Assembly: GCA_013399895.1 (NCBI GenBank)
Contig: VXBA01003153.1
Span: forward strand, 62,001 to 126,000
Source: Serilophus lunatus
Lineage: Eukaryota > Chordata > Aves > Passeriformes > Eurylaimidae
Direction of reading: 5' to 3'
Length of the DNA stretch: 64,000 nucleotides
The first letter of the stretch is position 1, and each line of letters begins with the position of its first letter. Of the stretch, positions 40,129 through 52,039 are shown piece after piece. Under the pieces are notes generated by a model, which did no database searches, was not told where the DNA came from, and worked only from the letters and a program-made list of their open reading frames with translations. The translations under genes and the position numbers were made by a program.

Positions 40129-43100
40129 AATTTCAAATATGATTATTTCAGGTGGTTGTGAATATTTTTTCAATACAGATGTGTGGAACACCTGCTAAAA
40201 ACTATAGTATACCTCTGTAATTGAATCAGATCATGTTATCAGTTTGGAAGGAGAAATTTCTGCCAGTTTTGGTGGAGAAAAATGATTAAAAATTATTTAT
40301 ATGACATGCCAACAAAAAATAATAATAACGAATTATGTTAGCTACCAACTAAGCTTTCTCGGGGCATGAAAGAGGGGTGAAGGTTCTATTCAGCTTTTCT
40401 GAGACTGGGTCTGAATATCTGTCATAATAGAATACAAAAATGGATAGACAATTTTATTGTTGTCATTTAACTTTTTTTCTCTCTAGGATGTTTTAGCCGG
40501 TCTGTAGTATTCTGTCACTTCTTTAACTAGAATAGTCTCACATAATGTGCTAACTCTAGGAAAATACTGATTTGTATAAAAATAGCCTTACCTTGAAATG
40601 ATGAATGCAAGGTTATATAAGTTGTTAAATGTGAATAATTATTCTATCACAAGATCATCAGTGGCCACATGTACTTCACATAAGTGAATGGTAAGATATA
40701 AATTCACTGTGTTAAGAAAAAGTCTCTAATGACCTCTTAAAATTTTAATATCGGAACTGAAAATGTGCACTGAACACACATCAGATATGAATAAAACTGT
40801 TAAACTTGGTGTCATGGAAGTCTTCAAAAGAGGAGGAAAATGAGAAAATCTGAAATAATTGGCTAATATCATGATAAAAAATAACTATGAATGGGGAGAA
40901 AGAAGACCCCTCTCCTCAAACTTCAGTTATTGCAACAGCCCATAGTGGACAGTAACTTGGCCATACACCCTCACAAGGAATTTGCCTTTGCAAGAGTCAT
41001 CATTTAACACAGAGGAAGGGAGAAGGTATGTATGAAAGATCAGAAGGAGCACAAAAGAGGTGATGATTCAACAAAACTAAACTCGCAGCTTTTCCTATTT
41101 ACAATGGGACTCTGTTCTTTATTTAATCACAATCTGCACAGTAAGCTGACATATGGGCTGGGGGCGAGGGGGGCAGCACTTGGCATCTACTAATTTGATA
41201 TATAGCACATTTTTCCCATCTTCTTAATACATAAAATGTTGAAAATTATTTGAGAATTAATGAGGGGATAACTGACCCATTTTTTTTTTCTTGCAAAGCA
41301 TGCAGTTCACTGCACCTGACTGAGGGGAAGGAAAGTATGAAATAATTGCAAAATTCTTAAGGGCATATTTTTAACTTGATAATCAGAGAGGAATATTATT
41401 AGTCAATTACATTTACTGCTAGAATGCACTAATGTTATAGGAAAAAAATACAAGAGAAAAGACTTGGAAAATGGCAAAATCTTTGAAGCACATTTCTGAC
41501 TTGTATTGACCAGTATCACTGCACTTAGAGCAGCTTCAGATCGTAGAAAAACTCTGAGCCATTTTGTCAATTTGCAGTAAGTCTAGTTCAGCTTCAAAAG
41601 GAACAGAAGTTTAGAACTGACTTAGAGTCAATAATTTGTAAAGAATGTATTTAGACAAATTCAACAAATACAAGCATTTAAAATTAAAAATATTGCACAA
41701 AGTTATTTTCAAAATTCCAAGTTTCTGAACAATATCCCAAAGCTGATAGCATTCTCTCACTATTTTAAAATAGTTTTTTCTAGTGCAATATCAAGAAAAA
41801 CATTCTTGAAGGCTTAGGTGAGCTCAAGACAAGTTTCTAACAATACTTAGTCATGACACTGAAAATGCAATTTAATCTGGTGAAATGAGTTCATAATCTG
41901 TGTGTTAGCCCTGGAATTAAATGTGATGCTCAAAATACATGTAAAAATTATAAGTAAACGTCTATTCTTTCAAACTAAACATCTGTGTTCTTTTTAATAT
42001 TTTGTTCTTCTCTACATAAGCATTTTCATAAAATGCTATTTGATGGCATACGTGTATCATAGAAAGAAAAACTGGAACTGAAAAATTAATAGAATCAGCT
42101 ACTCTATTAACATATTAACATATTCTTAAAATAGAACTACTTCTAGTATTTTGTGCATTTTGGATTAGAACAAAAAAAGCAATATAATGAAGGAAAAGTA
42201 TTGTGTCCCATCTAAATATTAATAAACAGTAATTCAAAGTTTATTAATAGCGAAGATCTATGCTCATATTCTATGAAAAGAATGAACTCGTGTCCACAAA
42301 TAGTCTTCCCACGGTTGTCAATATAGTACATTTCTTAAGAAAATGGATTCCATAAGGTTTTATCATGAAGTTGTTGATCTGATCTTCAGCAAGTTTTTCC
42401 TATTATTCCTTGTCAAGTGTTTTAGAGCCACCATAAATAATTCCCTTTTCACCTAAAGTTTTAAATATGCATAGACAATTGTTATGTGCACCTGCATGTA
42501 TTGGCTGAAATAAACAAGAAAAGAATATATGAAGCTTTTTTATCTGACTGAAATTTTTTTTGAGCTTTGGTCATGTTAACAATAGTGAAAACACAAACAG
42601 TAACATCTGGCAAAGAATATTGTGAGTGGCAACACTTGTCAAAGAGGAGACAAGTGTGGAAGAAATTTTAGCAGTCCAGAATTGCATTTTTACATAATCA
42701 TCTCACTTTGCTAAATTAAAATCTTTGAGTCTGAATGACACTTCTTGAAATTCACTTTGCTGCATTTATTTCTTTTAGGTACGATAAAGCTTTAGATTTC
42801 CAGCTCCAATAATTAATTACTAGGCCTATCATATGACAGATATAATTTTGTGGAAATAGATTGCATTTAATTATTCAGGCAATGTCTACTTATTATAATC
42901 TTCTTGAAAATATAGGCAGAAAGTCCTCACAAATTTGTAATAGTATGCTTTAGAAAAGCAGCCTATTAAGCTGTTCACTACTATTCCCATCAGGCATTGT
43001 AAGTTCAGGGGTGTTGCATTATGTCACCTGCATCTGAAGTGACGTGTGTGCTTTCAGGCAGGGACCAGCACCTTTTACACCTACAGAGCAAAGAAGAGAC

Positions 43101-43327
43101 ACTCAATTGATTGAAAACCATGAGAAAAACAAACAAAAAAGACACTGAATCTAACTGCAACTAGATTAGGTCTCCAGGTATCCTGAAAAAAGTTCTCAAA
43201 AGGTTTTTTTGTCATGCAACAGTGAAAAGAAGGTACTTATTACTCACTGAAATCCGTCACCCAATGGTCAACACATGGTAAACAAGGATAACTCTGTTTC
43301 TTTCCATGTTCTCTCCACCCTATTCAG

Positions 43328-43411
43328 GCGCAGGAAGACAGGATGGAGTCTTCCAAAGCTTGTACTTTATGCCTGAAATAAACTACGCTACTCATGCACA
43401 GTGTGGGCATG
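43328..43411 (+). other. candidate exon (84 nt), unknown gene
   Basis: A long pyrimidine-rich stretch (about 43290-43325) ends in TTCAG at 43323-43327, a strong 3' splice site. An 84-nt interval then ends at ATG before GTGAGG (43412-43417), an acceptable donor. The length is a multiple of three, and one frame is open through the whole interval and on to 43500. No protein family is recognised. Splicing is inferred, not observed. Confidence 0.15.
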
Positions 43412-44653
43412 GTGAGGAGCTGACCCCATGGGATGAGCTGCAGGCTCACCTCAGTGTAATCAAAGACATCTCTTCTTCTGCACTTTTGAGCAGGCCTTAG
43501 GTGCAGGTTATCCAAAGCAAATAAACTGGTAAATGTTGTAATGCTGCCAATTGCCAGCCAAATAAAATGACCTTTGGATTTTTGTTAAAACAACAGTTCA
43601 AATAGAAAAGATGGTAAGACATGCAAGCGCAGCTGCCACTCACAAGCCATGAGGTCTCCATTCCCATCTTCATTTTATTTCTAAATACCTGTGTATTGTA
43701 TGATTCTACCCAAACTTATGGCAGTCACCTTTAATGGGACAAAAGTCCTTAAAAAACCCAGAGATTGCAAGAACTGCTTTCAGCGACTGAGAATGAACAC
43801 AAAAATATGTCTGGCAACATGCCAGAATTGCTTGTGCCTAAGTGAAACTGGAGAAAAGCCAAAAAATGAGACAGTTTTGCTCTGAATGCAAATATTATCA
43901 CACAGCTCTCAACATAAGTTTTTAAAAGATAAAGCCATACCCATGGTGATAAAGGCATCATCCAATGCCACAAATGCCATGATTTTGTCCATTTTCCCTA
44001 GCAAAAGCTAGAAAGCAGAAACTACTGTTTTGATCGTGCATGGGATTTAAAAACAAAGACAAAGCCAAAATCTTTCTCACTTGGACTGTATCTTAGCTAT
44101 TTCTTACCACATCTCTGTCATACAACATGTACATCTACCCCAGCTTTGACAAGTGCAGTCAGGCCAACTTGTCAGTGCTGAGCATTTTAGCCAATCAACT
44201 GTTTTCATCTCTCATTTTTTGCTCAACACTTTGAAATTGGATTAGGTGATCTTCTGATTTATAGTTTGTGTTCTCAGCAGGCTTCAGGAGGGACTATCAG
44301 CACAAAATCTTGATAAAACTGCTACTGACAAATCCTCAGAAGAACAAATAATACTTTCTCCTGCTGCTTTTTAATATGTGTGACTATATTCATGCATTTC
44401 TGATAGCAACTGCTCTCTCCATCCATGTTCAAGGAGCCATTCCTAATGGAATCAAGAGAAGTTGAGTTCAAACAGTTGTGGGTAGAATTGCTCCAAATTG
44501 CCTCAATCTCAAATTGAACCAGATTTATCTATCATTCTATTATCTGTCTATCACAGGTGGCCCTATTTCCTAGCCCTGCAATCAGAAAAATGGTGACCAT
44601 CAATAATACTTCGTATTACTGAAATGAACAACCCCTGCAGTAAAGGTTAGGAG

Positions 44654-44675
44654 TTTGTTTTGTTTTGTTTTGTTT
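44654..44675. repeat. (TTTTG)n microsatellite
   Basis: About four units of a 5-base TTTTG motif, followed by TTTC. Confidence 0.85.
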
Positions 44676-47600
44676 CTATGAATTTCTGATTATTCAATGA
44701 AGTGAGAAGCCTGAATTTAAAGATGAGGAGTTTAGGTATGGAGGTCCCAAGTAACCTGTGAGAATTAAGTATCTTTCAGCTTTCCAAAATACTGTCTTTC
44801 AATAGTTTTAATGAATTTATGTTTTGGTTTACAGAATTGATGGATCTTTAGGAGACTTCAGTTCCTAGGGTTCTCTTGTTCGATGGGAGATGTATACCTA
44901 AGTGTATGCATACAGTGCTAGTTTGCTGCTTTTCACTCCTCTACAGAAAAGCATCTCGAGAAGACTACCCTAATTTCCATTTATTTGTTTGTTTGTTTAT
45001 TTTAAAGATCATGATAAAGTAATTCCCAGACACACGACTTTTATACAGTTAAAGATAGGTGAGATGAATCCCACGACGACTCTATTTCCCATTCATGAAA
45101 GCAAAAACTTTTTTCATTTTTTCTTTCTATTGTGTCTTTAGAATTTCAATCAACAAGTACAGCACAGTCCCTAAATTGGAAACTATGTGGTACTCAGTAT
45201 AATAAGACACAACCTCAATATCTTTTTCATACTGCGGAGCAATTAGAAAAAAAATATTTCAGGACAAAAATAATCTAAACCAAAATGAATAAAGATAACA
45301 AAAATAATTCTTAATGCTTAAGACATTAATTTTTAAGCGTCACTGATCTGTGCCTATTGCAAAACCCTACCAATGATGCAGAAATCTTTGTCAAAAATTT
45401 TAATGAGGAGATGCTGCAGGTTGTTGTTCCCTTCTACGTTGTAAGTTAGTTCTATCATGATCTAGTAGTTATGTTGGAAACAGATCTAGGAAAGAAGTAT
45501 GGGTGATAATGTATGGTCTGGTTTGGATTTTTGATTTTAGGGAGAGGTTTTTTTCACATTTTCAGGAGTTAAAACTATATTTATCTTGCTAAATGTCAAA
45601 GAATTTGCAACATTCTTCTAGACTTTCATATTAGTTAACACATCATACTATACTAGAATTGATAAACCATAATAAGAGAATAAGATTTTTTAAAGACTCT
45701 GAATAAACTGTACAACAATGTGCAGATATTGAGCAGCTCATTATCAACAGTTTTACGATGACACCGAATCATTCTTGCCATGAATATTCATGATATCACA
45801 AAATTTCTTACAGTTTTGGCTGATCTATTAAAAAAACCTCAGGGATTCCTATTATAAAAACTCAGGTGATAAGAGATATCTTGTATTCAGCTTTCCACCT
45901 GTGTCACACTAAAGTCTGGAGATTTCAGCACTTCTCTTTAGAATAAGATCTTCTCAAAGAAATTTGCACATTATCTTGAGTAATGTGGCTTAATATAGGA
46001 ATCATTGCTACTTTCCATGAGTCACAGAAACTAAAACTCTTATGCTATCACAGGTTGTTCTGACAGTTAATAAGATGTCAAACATGAAAATTTCGTGGGA
46101 GGAATACAGATGTTTTAGATATTAGAGAGTGCATACATATTGCCTTTAAAAATCTAAAACCATATTTTCATTCATCAAAGTTTTCTAGTCAATGAAATAG
46201 AAGATATCTTGGCATTAGGAAAAGTGAAGTATGATATCCTATACTTTTCAACTGAGGTTTTAAGTACTTAATAATTACTCAGTTCACAAAAAATACGTGT
46301 TTTTAAAATTTCCTTACTCTGCTTGGCTATCTACTTTCATGAACTCACTACCTGCACCAGCATGGTTGACATGTGTAATGCATTAAGATACCAGGCTAAG
46401 CACACAACTCATTGTTTTACTTCCATTTTTCCCCTCAGAGTTAACTTTTCATAAGTTTAACTAATCAGTTTTGACTACAAATTTCCAAGTATATTTTCTA
46501 TGTGGTGTTATTTAATTTTCTTAAAATGTTCTAAGATATTTATAATGTTTTTTTACTTCAGTGATGAAATCTTTGGACTTCTTGAAAACTATAAATTTAG
46601 GAACTGAACGTTTGTTTTGGTTTGTGAATCTCAGGTGAGATTTAAAACAATCTTGTATTATGAAAATAAAGTCAAGTTCACTGCTGATGTAAGTAACAAC
46701 AGTTTCAAACCCTGTGCATGAATGAAAACCACTTTTTCTTTTTCTTGGAGAAGAAACTTAAAGAGATTTGATGAAAAAAAGAACATGCTTTAGTATACTT
46801 TTGTTGACAATTTAAAATGAAGGATATTTATTTTTGTATAGTACATTTTGTTTTTAATTTAACAATAATCTCCAAGGCTTAGTTCTGTTATAGCTTTGGT
46901 TATACTCTGGTTTTACTCTTAGATGTTCACAGTGCAGCACTGTGAATCATCTTCTACTGTAATATATAATGTATAAATTTCATTCTAAAAAATAACTTAT
47001 ACATTTCTTCCTTAATAAACTGTTACAGCTATTTCACCTTTCATGCCTGCAATTCCCTTAAAAGCACCAAGAAAATTAAATGCAAAGAAAGTGCAAACAA
47101 AACTAGTGTAAGTGTAAGATCAAGAGGTGAAATGTAAAGTGTATAAAGGCCAGGAAATAAATTGCTGTTCTTTTTTAGTACAGCATTACCTTGGTGTTAT
47201 TCCATATACACTTTATTTTACATATAAACTTTGGTAGTTTACAATTTATTAGCTAATATCAGCACCATACATACATAGGACAATGAATGCACCTAAGAAT
47301 ATTTTTATTTTTTCTATTTTAACTTTTTTATTTTCCATTTTAAGAAGCGGAGTCTTTTTGCCTTTACATATATTTCACATGTATGTTACACTTTTGAGCC
47401 ACACCTGCTAGGAAAATTAGCTGTGTGGGGGTTTGGCTGGATTTTTTCAGTTAAAAAAAAATCAAGTTTTTGAATCAGAGTACAGTGTTTATCAGTTGTG
47501 TGGGAAGGAGCAGAGCTTCTCCTAAAAGATGTTGCTTGTGTCCAGTATTTCACAGGCAGCAAGGTTGGGCAAGGCACACCTTGTTCCAACCACTCTTCTC

Positions 47601-47949
47601 TTTATCCTCCCCAGCATAGTGTTCCACAAGGTTGGACACACAGTCACAGACACCACGTCCCACTGAGATGTGCAGTTAACTTACAAATATTTTGTTCACT
47701 GTCGTGTCATGCCAGAGAATCTTCTTCTATAACCAAAACCACTAAAAGAGCAGCAGACTTATGTCTAGTAACATTAAGAAAAATATTTTTTTTAAAACTT
47801 AATTCCATCTATCAAATAGTTTTGGAATTATTCCCATTTTTCAGTCTGAAATTTCTTTTAAGTGAAAGACAGCACGTCATTTTCACTTTTCCATTCATCT
47901 CCCTTTCCCATCCTCTTCTCTCTACCCCTTCCCCTCTTAATTCATACAG

Positions 47950-47980
47950 AGAAATGGATTTGGAAATAAAAGTCAAAAGG
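47950..47980 (+). other. candidate 31-nt microexon
   Basis: A nearly pure pyrimidine tract of about 50 bases (47884-47938) leads to CATACAG ending at 47949. Thirty-one bases later comes AGG followed by GTAAGT (47981-47986), close to the ideal donor. Two of the three frames are open through the interval. Short neuronal microexons have this layout: a very strong acceptor tract and donor around fewer than 50 nt. No host gene can be named, and neighbouring exons are not visible. Chance pairing is possible. Confidence 0.25.
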
Positions 47981-50403
47981 GTAAGTACTGGATATATCGA
48001 AATTTAATTTATCTGCTGCTGTCTTTGCAGAGGAAAGTAATGTTATTGCACATTAAATTAAGCCGTTGGCTTTTGGGGTTTATTGTACAATGATTTGCTC
48101 TTTAAAGGCAAAAACAAATAAGAGGATGATTTAGCACATGTAAACGTATATTTTAGACAATAATTAAAATATACTCTTTTATATAATGATCTGCACATCA
48201 GAATAACTTTTTTTTCTCTGCTTTTTTATTACTAGCAAAATCAATTATTTAGAATAATAACATTAATTGCAATTAGAAATACCACACTTGAACTTTTACT
48301 TCATTGCTGCAAGCTTCCACAAGTTTAATAATGGAGTGAATTACATTTATTCCAGAGTTACTCTATTGAACAAAACTCCAGTCCGGTTTTCTGTTAACAA
48401 TATATTTAACCATATAAGAAAGACTGCAGACTAGAACAATATACCCTATGAGAAAAGGAAGCAATTTGCTCAGGTATGTGAGTGGAAAATAACCCAAAAT
48501 ATGAGTTGACTCCAGTATTTCTGTGAGTTAGCTTTACAAAATATTGAGTCTGATATTGCTCTGCATGTAAGAAATATAGTTTAGATGAATTGGACGTAAA
48601 TTATTTCTTATGTTTTCATGCTTGTGAGTATTATATTATTTTCCTTCTTAATATCTTTTTGCTATTCTTAATTTTATACTTTATAAATATTACAATTCAA
48701 AGCATCTTTGAGAGCATCTTTCTTGTTTAGAATGCAACCATGTATACTACCAAAAGAAGAAATCTGACGACAAAAATAAAGATGACCAACATCTGAGATC
48801 TTATAATTGTTCTAATCAACTGGTTGCATTTATTTTCTGTGTTGGGTTTTGATACTGTACTAGGCCATTTGCTTCCCAACTTTTTATATTCTAAGCATTA
48901 CTGGGATCTTTTCTTTTTCTTCTTGTTTTTTAGTGCATCTATCTTTTACTGTCATTTCTAGAGCCTCTAGGTTCCATCTTTTTGCGCCTCATTGCTGAGT
49001 TTGAGACTCCAGGCTCAAACTGTGGAACACTTTTATTTTTTTTTTTCCCCATTTTGTCAGAGAAGACTCACAGGCATTTTCCATAGACATTCTCCTTCCT
49101 AGAGTTTGCAGCTGGACAGAAAGACATAAAGAGATGTTCCAATGAAGCATAAAATGATCAATTACTTGTATCTACTAACAGTCCAGTTTTAAAGCGGAGA
49201 AAAACTCAGGCCAGATCAAAAGCAGATCCATATTACCCTCCTGGAAGTATTGACTCGATGAACGGTCCCACACTGTCATCTGCCCCATTTCCTCATCAGT
49301 TCTTAACGTTGCTGTCTCACTTTTTGTTATACATTTTGCTACAATAAATCTTTAACCTCCATATCAGAGACACAGCAAAAACTTGCCACTTCTTAGAACT
49401 TCTTAGAACTTGACAGTTCTATATGTATCACATATCCTTCCATTCACCTCAACATCTCATGACTATAGCTAGTGTCTTTAATTTTTTCTTTTATTTGTTT
49501 GTCAGGGATTTGCCCCTTCATGTCACTCATTATCTGTACTCCGAAGGAAAAAGAACTACACCAGCCAGGAGCACAGTTATTTTGAGACTCTGCCAGGATG
49601 CTGCATGGTGTATCATTAATATTTTACCAAAGGGCTTCTCCTCTGGCCAGTAGCACCTTGGTCCTGCATATGCTCAAGTCATTCAGCTGTAGCCAGGGTT
49701 GAATTGCAAACAGAGGGTTCTTAATGTGTTGCTAACAAAGAAAGCTTTAAATATCAGTTTAGTTTAAAGAGGTAAGTTACCATTCCTAAAGTGTGTCAAA
49801 GAGAGATGATGATTTAGCAGGTAGACAGACACATTTTTTCCTACCTTGTTTGTTTTTCTGCTGAGTGAGCAGAGGTAGCAAATTGTGCTTTAAAACCCTT
49901 CAGATTTTTTTTTCCTACTCTTAAATAAGTCCCACATTTAAATGGCCTCCAAGTACTATGACCTCATGGGTCATTCACCTCATAGGAATTATTAGAGAAA
50001 GAAAGTATCTTTTTTTTTGTGAATTGGACTACATTCATTGAGGCCATTTGTTGTTTTTTTCTGTACTGGTATTTATTAGCATTTCATAGACACTTGTAAT
50101 AATAACTCAAAATTACACACAGAATTACACACAGAATTAACAAGGTTGGAAAAGACTGTAGAGGTCATCAAGTCCAACCTTTACCTAGGTTAACAACCTA
50201 TCCAACACCAGTCTAACATCTAAACCATTTAAACCATGCCACTAAGTTCATCATCCAACCTATCCTTAAACACATTCAGGGACAATGACTCCACTACCTC
50301 CACGGGAAGCCCATTCCAGTGGGAAATCACTCTCACTGCGAAAAAATTTCTTCTGATATCCAACCTAAATCTTCCCTGATGCAGCCTAAGACTGTGTCCT
50401 CTC

Positions 50404-50982
50404 NNNNNNNNNNNNNNNNNNNNNNNNNNNNNNNNNNNNNNNNNNNNNNNNNNNNNNNNNNNNNNNNNNNNNNNNNNNNNNNNNNNNNNNNNNNNNNNNN
50501 NNNNNNNNNNNNNNNNNNNNNNNNNNNNNNNNNNNNNNNNNNNNNNNNNNNNNNNNNNNNNNNNNNNNNNNNNNNNNNNNNNNNNNNNNNNNNNNNNNNN
50601 NNNNNNNNNNNNNNNNNNNNNNNNNNNNNNNNNNNNNNNNNNNNNNNNNNNNNNNNNNNNNNNNNNNNNNNNNNNNNNNNNNNNNNNNNNNNNNNNNNNN
50701 NNNNNNNNNNNNNNNNNNNNNNNNNNNNNNNNNNNNNNNNNNNNNNNNNNNNNNNNNNNNNNNNNNNNNNNNNNNNNNNNNNNNNNNNNNNNNNNNNNNN
50801 NNNNNNNNNNNNNNNNNNNNNNNNNNNNNNNNNNNNNNNNNNNNNNNNNNNNNNNNNNNNNNNNNNNNNNNNNNNNNNNNNNNNNNNNNNNNNNNNNNNN
50901 NNNNNNNNNNNNNNNNNNNNNNNNNNNNNNNNNNNNNNNNNNNNNNNNNNNNNNNNNNNNNNNNNNNNNNNNNNNNNNNNNN
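50404..50982. other. assembly gap (579 N)
   Basis: A run of N inside the CR1 polymerase. 579 is a multiple of three, so frames appear to read through it, but that is an artefact. The gap probably replaces CR1 sequence of uncertain true length, or a polymorphic or nested insertion the assembler could not resolve. Confidence 0.99.
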
Positions 50983-51237
50983 ACCCCACTGGTGACTGAC
51001 CTCCAACTGGACATAACTCCATTCACCACCGCCCTCTGAGCTCGGCCATCCAGCCAATTCTTAACCCAGGACAGAGTAAACCTGTCTAAGCCACAATCCA
51101 TCAGTTTCACCAGGAGTTTATTATGGGAGACAGTATCAAAGGCTTTACTAAAATCAAAATACACTACATCCACAGGTTTCCCCTCATCGATCAGATGAGT
51201 TACCTGATCATAAAAGGAGACTAGGTTGGTTAAGCAG

Positions 51238-51693
51238 TGCGAATGGCGGGGGAAATCAAGCAATCAATCAATGTGATCCGTAGAGCAAGCTTCCGTTTAT
51301 TGCAAAAATCTATAAACCTTTTTACTACATTCTGGTTAATTATGCCTACCAGGCACTATGCTATTGGCCTGGCCAAGCTCTAAAATGGTTACATTTGCAC
51401 TGTTTAACTCTTAAACTATGTCGGGGCTTTCCAGTGTTTACTGGTCTTTGCCACAGGTGCAGTTCCTTGCTACAAAGTTGCAGCGTCTTGTTCCAGGGTC
51501 CTTTTCTACGTTCTTCACCGATTAGCTCTTTCTTCTGCTCGTCGTAAACAACACTTCCTTATCAGCCCGACTTGCATTTTCTTGCAGAGGCCTGCTTATG
51601 CTAACAGCCTTTTCTAACTCATGCTAACAGGAGGATTGCTTGTACAACGGCTCAAGGGACCCGTGCCCCCGATCCAACAGCCATCCATCAATA
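51238..51693 (-). mobile_element. solo retroviral LTR inserted in CR1
   Basis: A block of about 455 bases unrelated to CR1 interrupts the polymerase frame. CR1 resumes exactly after it, flanked by AAGCAG on both sides (51232-51237 and 51694-51699). This fits the 6-bp target duplication made by alpha/beta-like (ERVK-type) retroviral integrases. On the minus strand it begins TGATGGATGG, ends CCATTCGCA (TG...CA termini) and carries AATAAA (51296-51301) followed by a GCTTGCTCTACGG segment, as in avian LTR R/U5 regions. No gag, pol or env sequence is present, so it is a solo LTR left by recombination between two LTRs. Three bases (ATA) between the expected CA terminus and the right repeat leave that boundary uncertain. 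Confidence 0.82.
51296..51301 (-). terminator. LTR polyadenylation signal
   Basis: AATAAA on the minus strand, about 58 bases before the LTR end, where retroviral LTRs place the signal that ends their transcripts. It could also stop host transcripts read from the minus strand. Confidence 0.55.
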
Positions 51694-52011
51694 AAGCAGG
51701 ATCTTCCCCTCCTGAATCCATGCTAGCTACATCTGATCCCCTTATTTTCCTGTAGATGCAGCATAATTTCCCTTAAGATGATACGCTCCATAATTTTCCC
51801 TGGTATGGAGGTCAGGCTGACAGGTGTGTAATTCTCCGGATCCTCCTTCTTGACCTTCTTATAGATAGGTGCCGCATTAGCCAATTTCCAATCATCTGGA
51901 ACCTCTCCAGTAATCCAAGACTGTTGAAAGATGATGGAAAGAGGCTTAGCAAGCACATCTGTCAGCTCTCTCAGCACCCTAGGATGAATCCCATCAGATC
52001 CCATAGACATG

Positions 52012-52039
52012 AGCACCTGGAAAGGCAGCACCTGGAAGG
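52012..52039. repeat. short tandem repeat at the CR1 deletion junction
   Basis: AGCACCTGGAAAGG (52012-52025) is followed by AGCACCTGGAAGG (52027-52039). The pair lies where ORF1 sequence meets polymerase sequence, so it probably records the event that removed the middle of the element. Confidence 0.8.

Larger units (their letters stand above)
38218..50109. other. AT-rich non-coding DNA with exon-like splice pairs
   Basis: No complete gene is seen. Features listed separately are two exon-like acceptor/donor pairs (43328-43411 and 47950-47980), a T-rich tract (40077-40128) and a TTTTG pentanucleotide repeat (44654-44675). A good acceptor-like tract also ends at 40486 (TTTTTTTCTCTCTAG), but the following sequence stops at once in the likely frames. 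The rest is bland AT-rich DNA. Confidence 0.55.
50229..52025 (-). pseudogene. CR1 ORF2 reverse transcriptase remnant
   Basis: Polymerase part of CR1 ORF2, which copies the element's RNA into genomic DNA. Visible pieces in order: an N-terminal fingers segment with GSDGIHPRVLREL, the PDDWKLANAAPIYKK block and ERIILREI (to about 51760); an in-frame TAG at 51723; the LTR; then LTNLVSFYDQVTHL and the palm motif YFDFSKAFDTVSHNKLL, holding the first catalytic Asp (51153-51155). After the 579-N gap, which hides where the FADD active site would be, the C-terminal RLDIRRNFFAVRV segment runs to a stop near 50229. Outside the insertion the reading frame is continuous across the LTR site. The upstream endonuclease is absent. 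A naive ATG/TTG-based frame starting at 51263 borrows its first ten codons from the LTR, so that start is artefactual. Confidence 0.85.

Noticed and set aside
43691..43885. Cys-rich 64-codon frame with TGEKP-like string, suggesting a zinc finger
   Set aside because: Cys spacing does not give a C2H2 unit, His ligands are missing and the frame stops soon after. Treated as chance.
47498..48007. 169-codon plus-strand frame
   Set aside because: No domain or family recognised, hydrophobic low-complexity segments, and it crosses a splice-like pyrimidine tract. The splice signals are more convincing than the frame.
50319..50999. Several 220-codon frames on both strands across the gap
   Set aside because: They are mostly unknown residues from the N run and have no independent meaning.
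51240..51263. A start codon for the 344-codon CR1 frame at 51263
   Set aside because: Those first codons come from the inserted LTR, so this is not the CR1 protein start.
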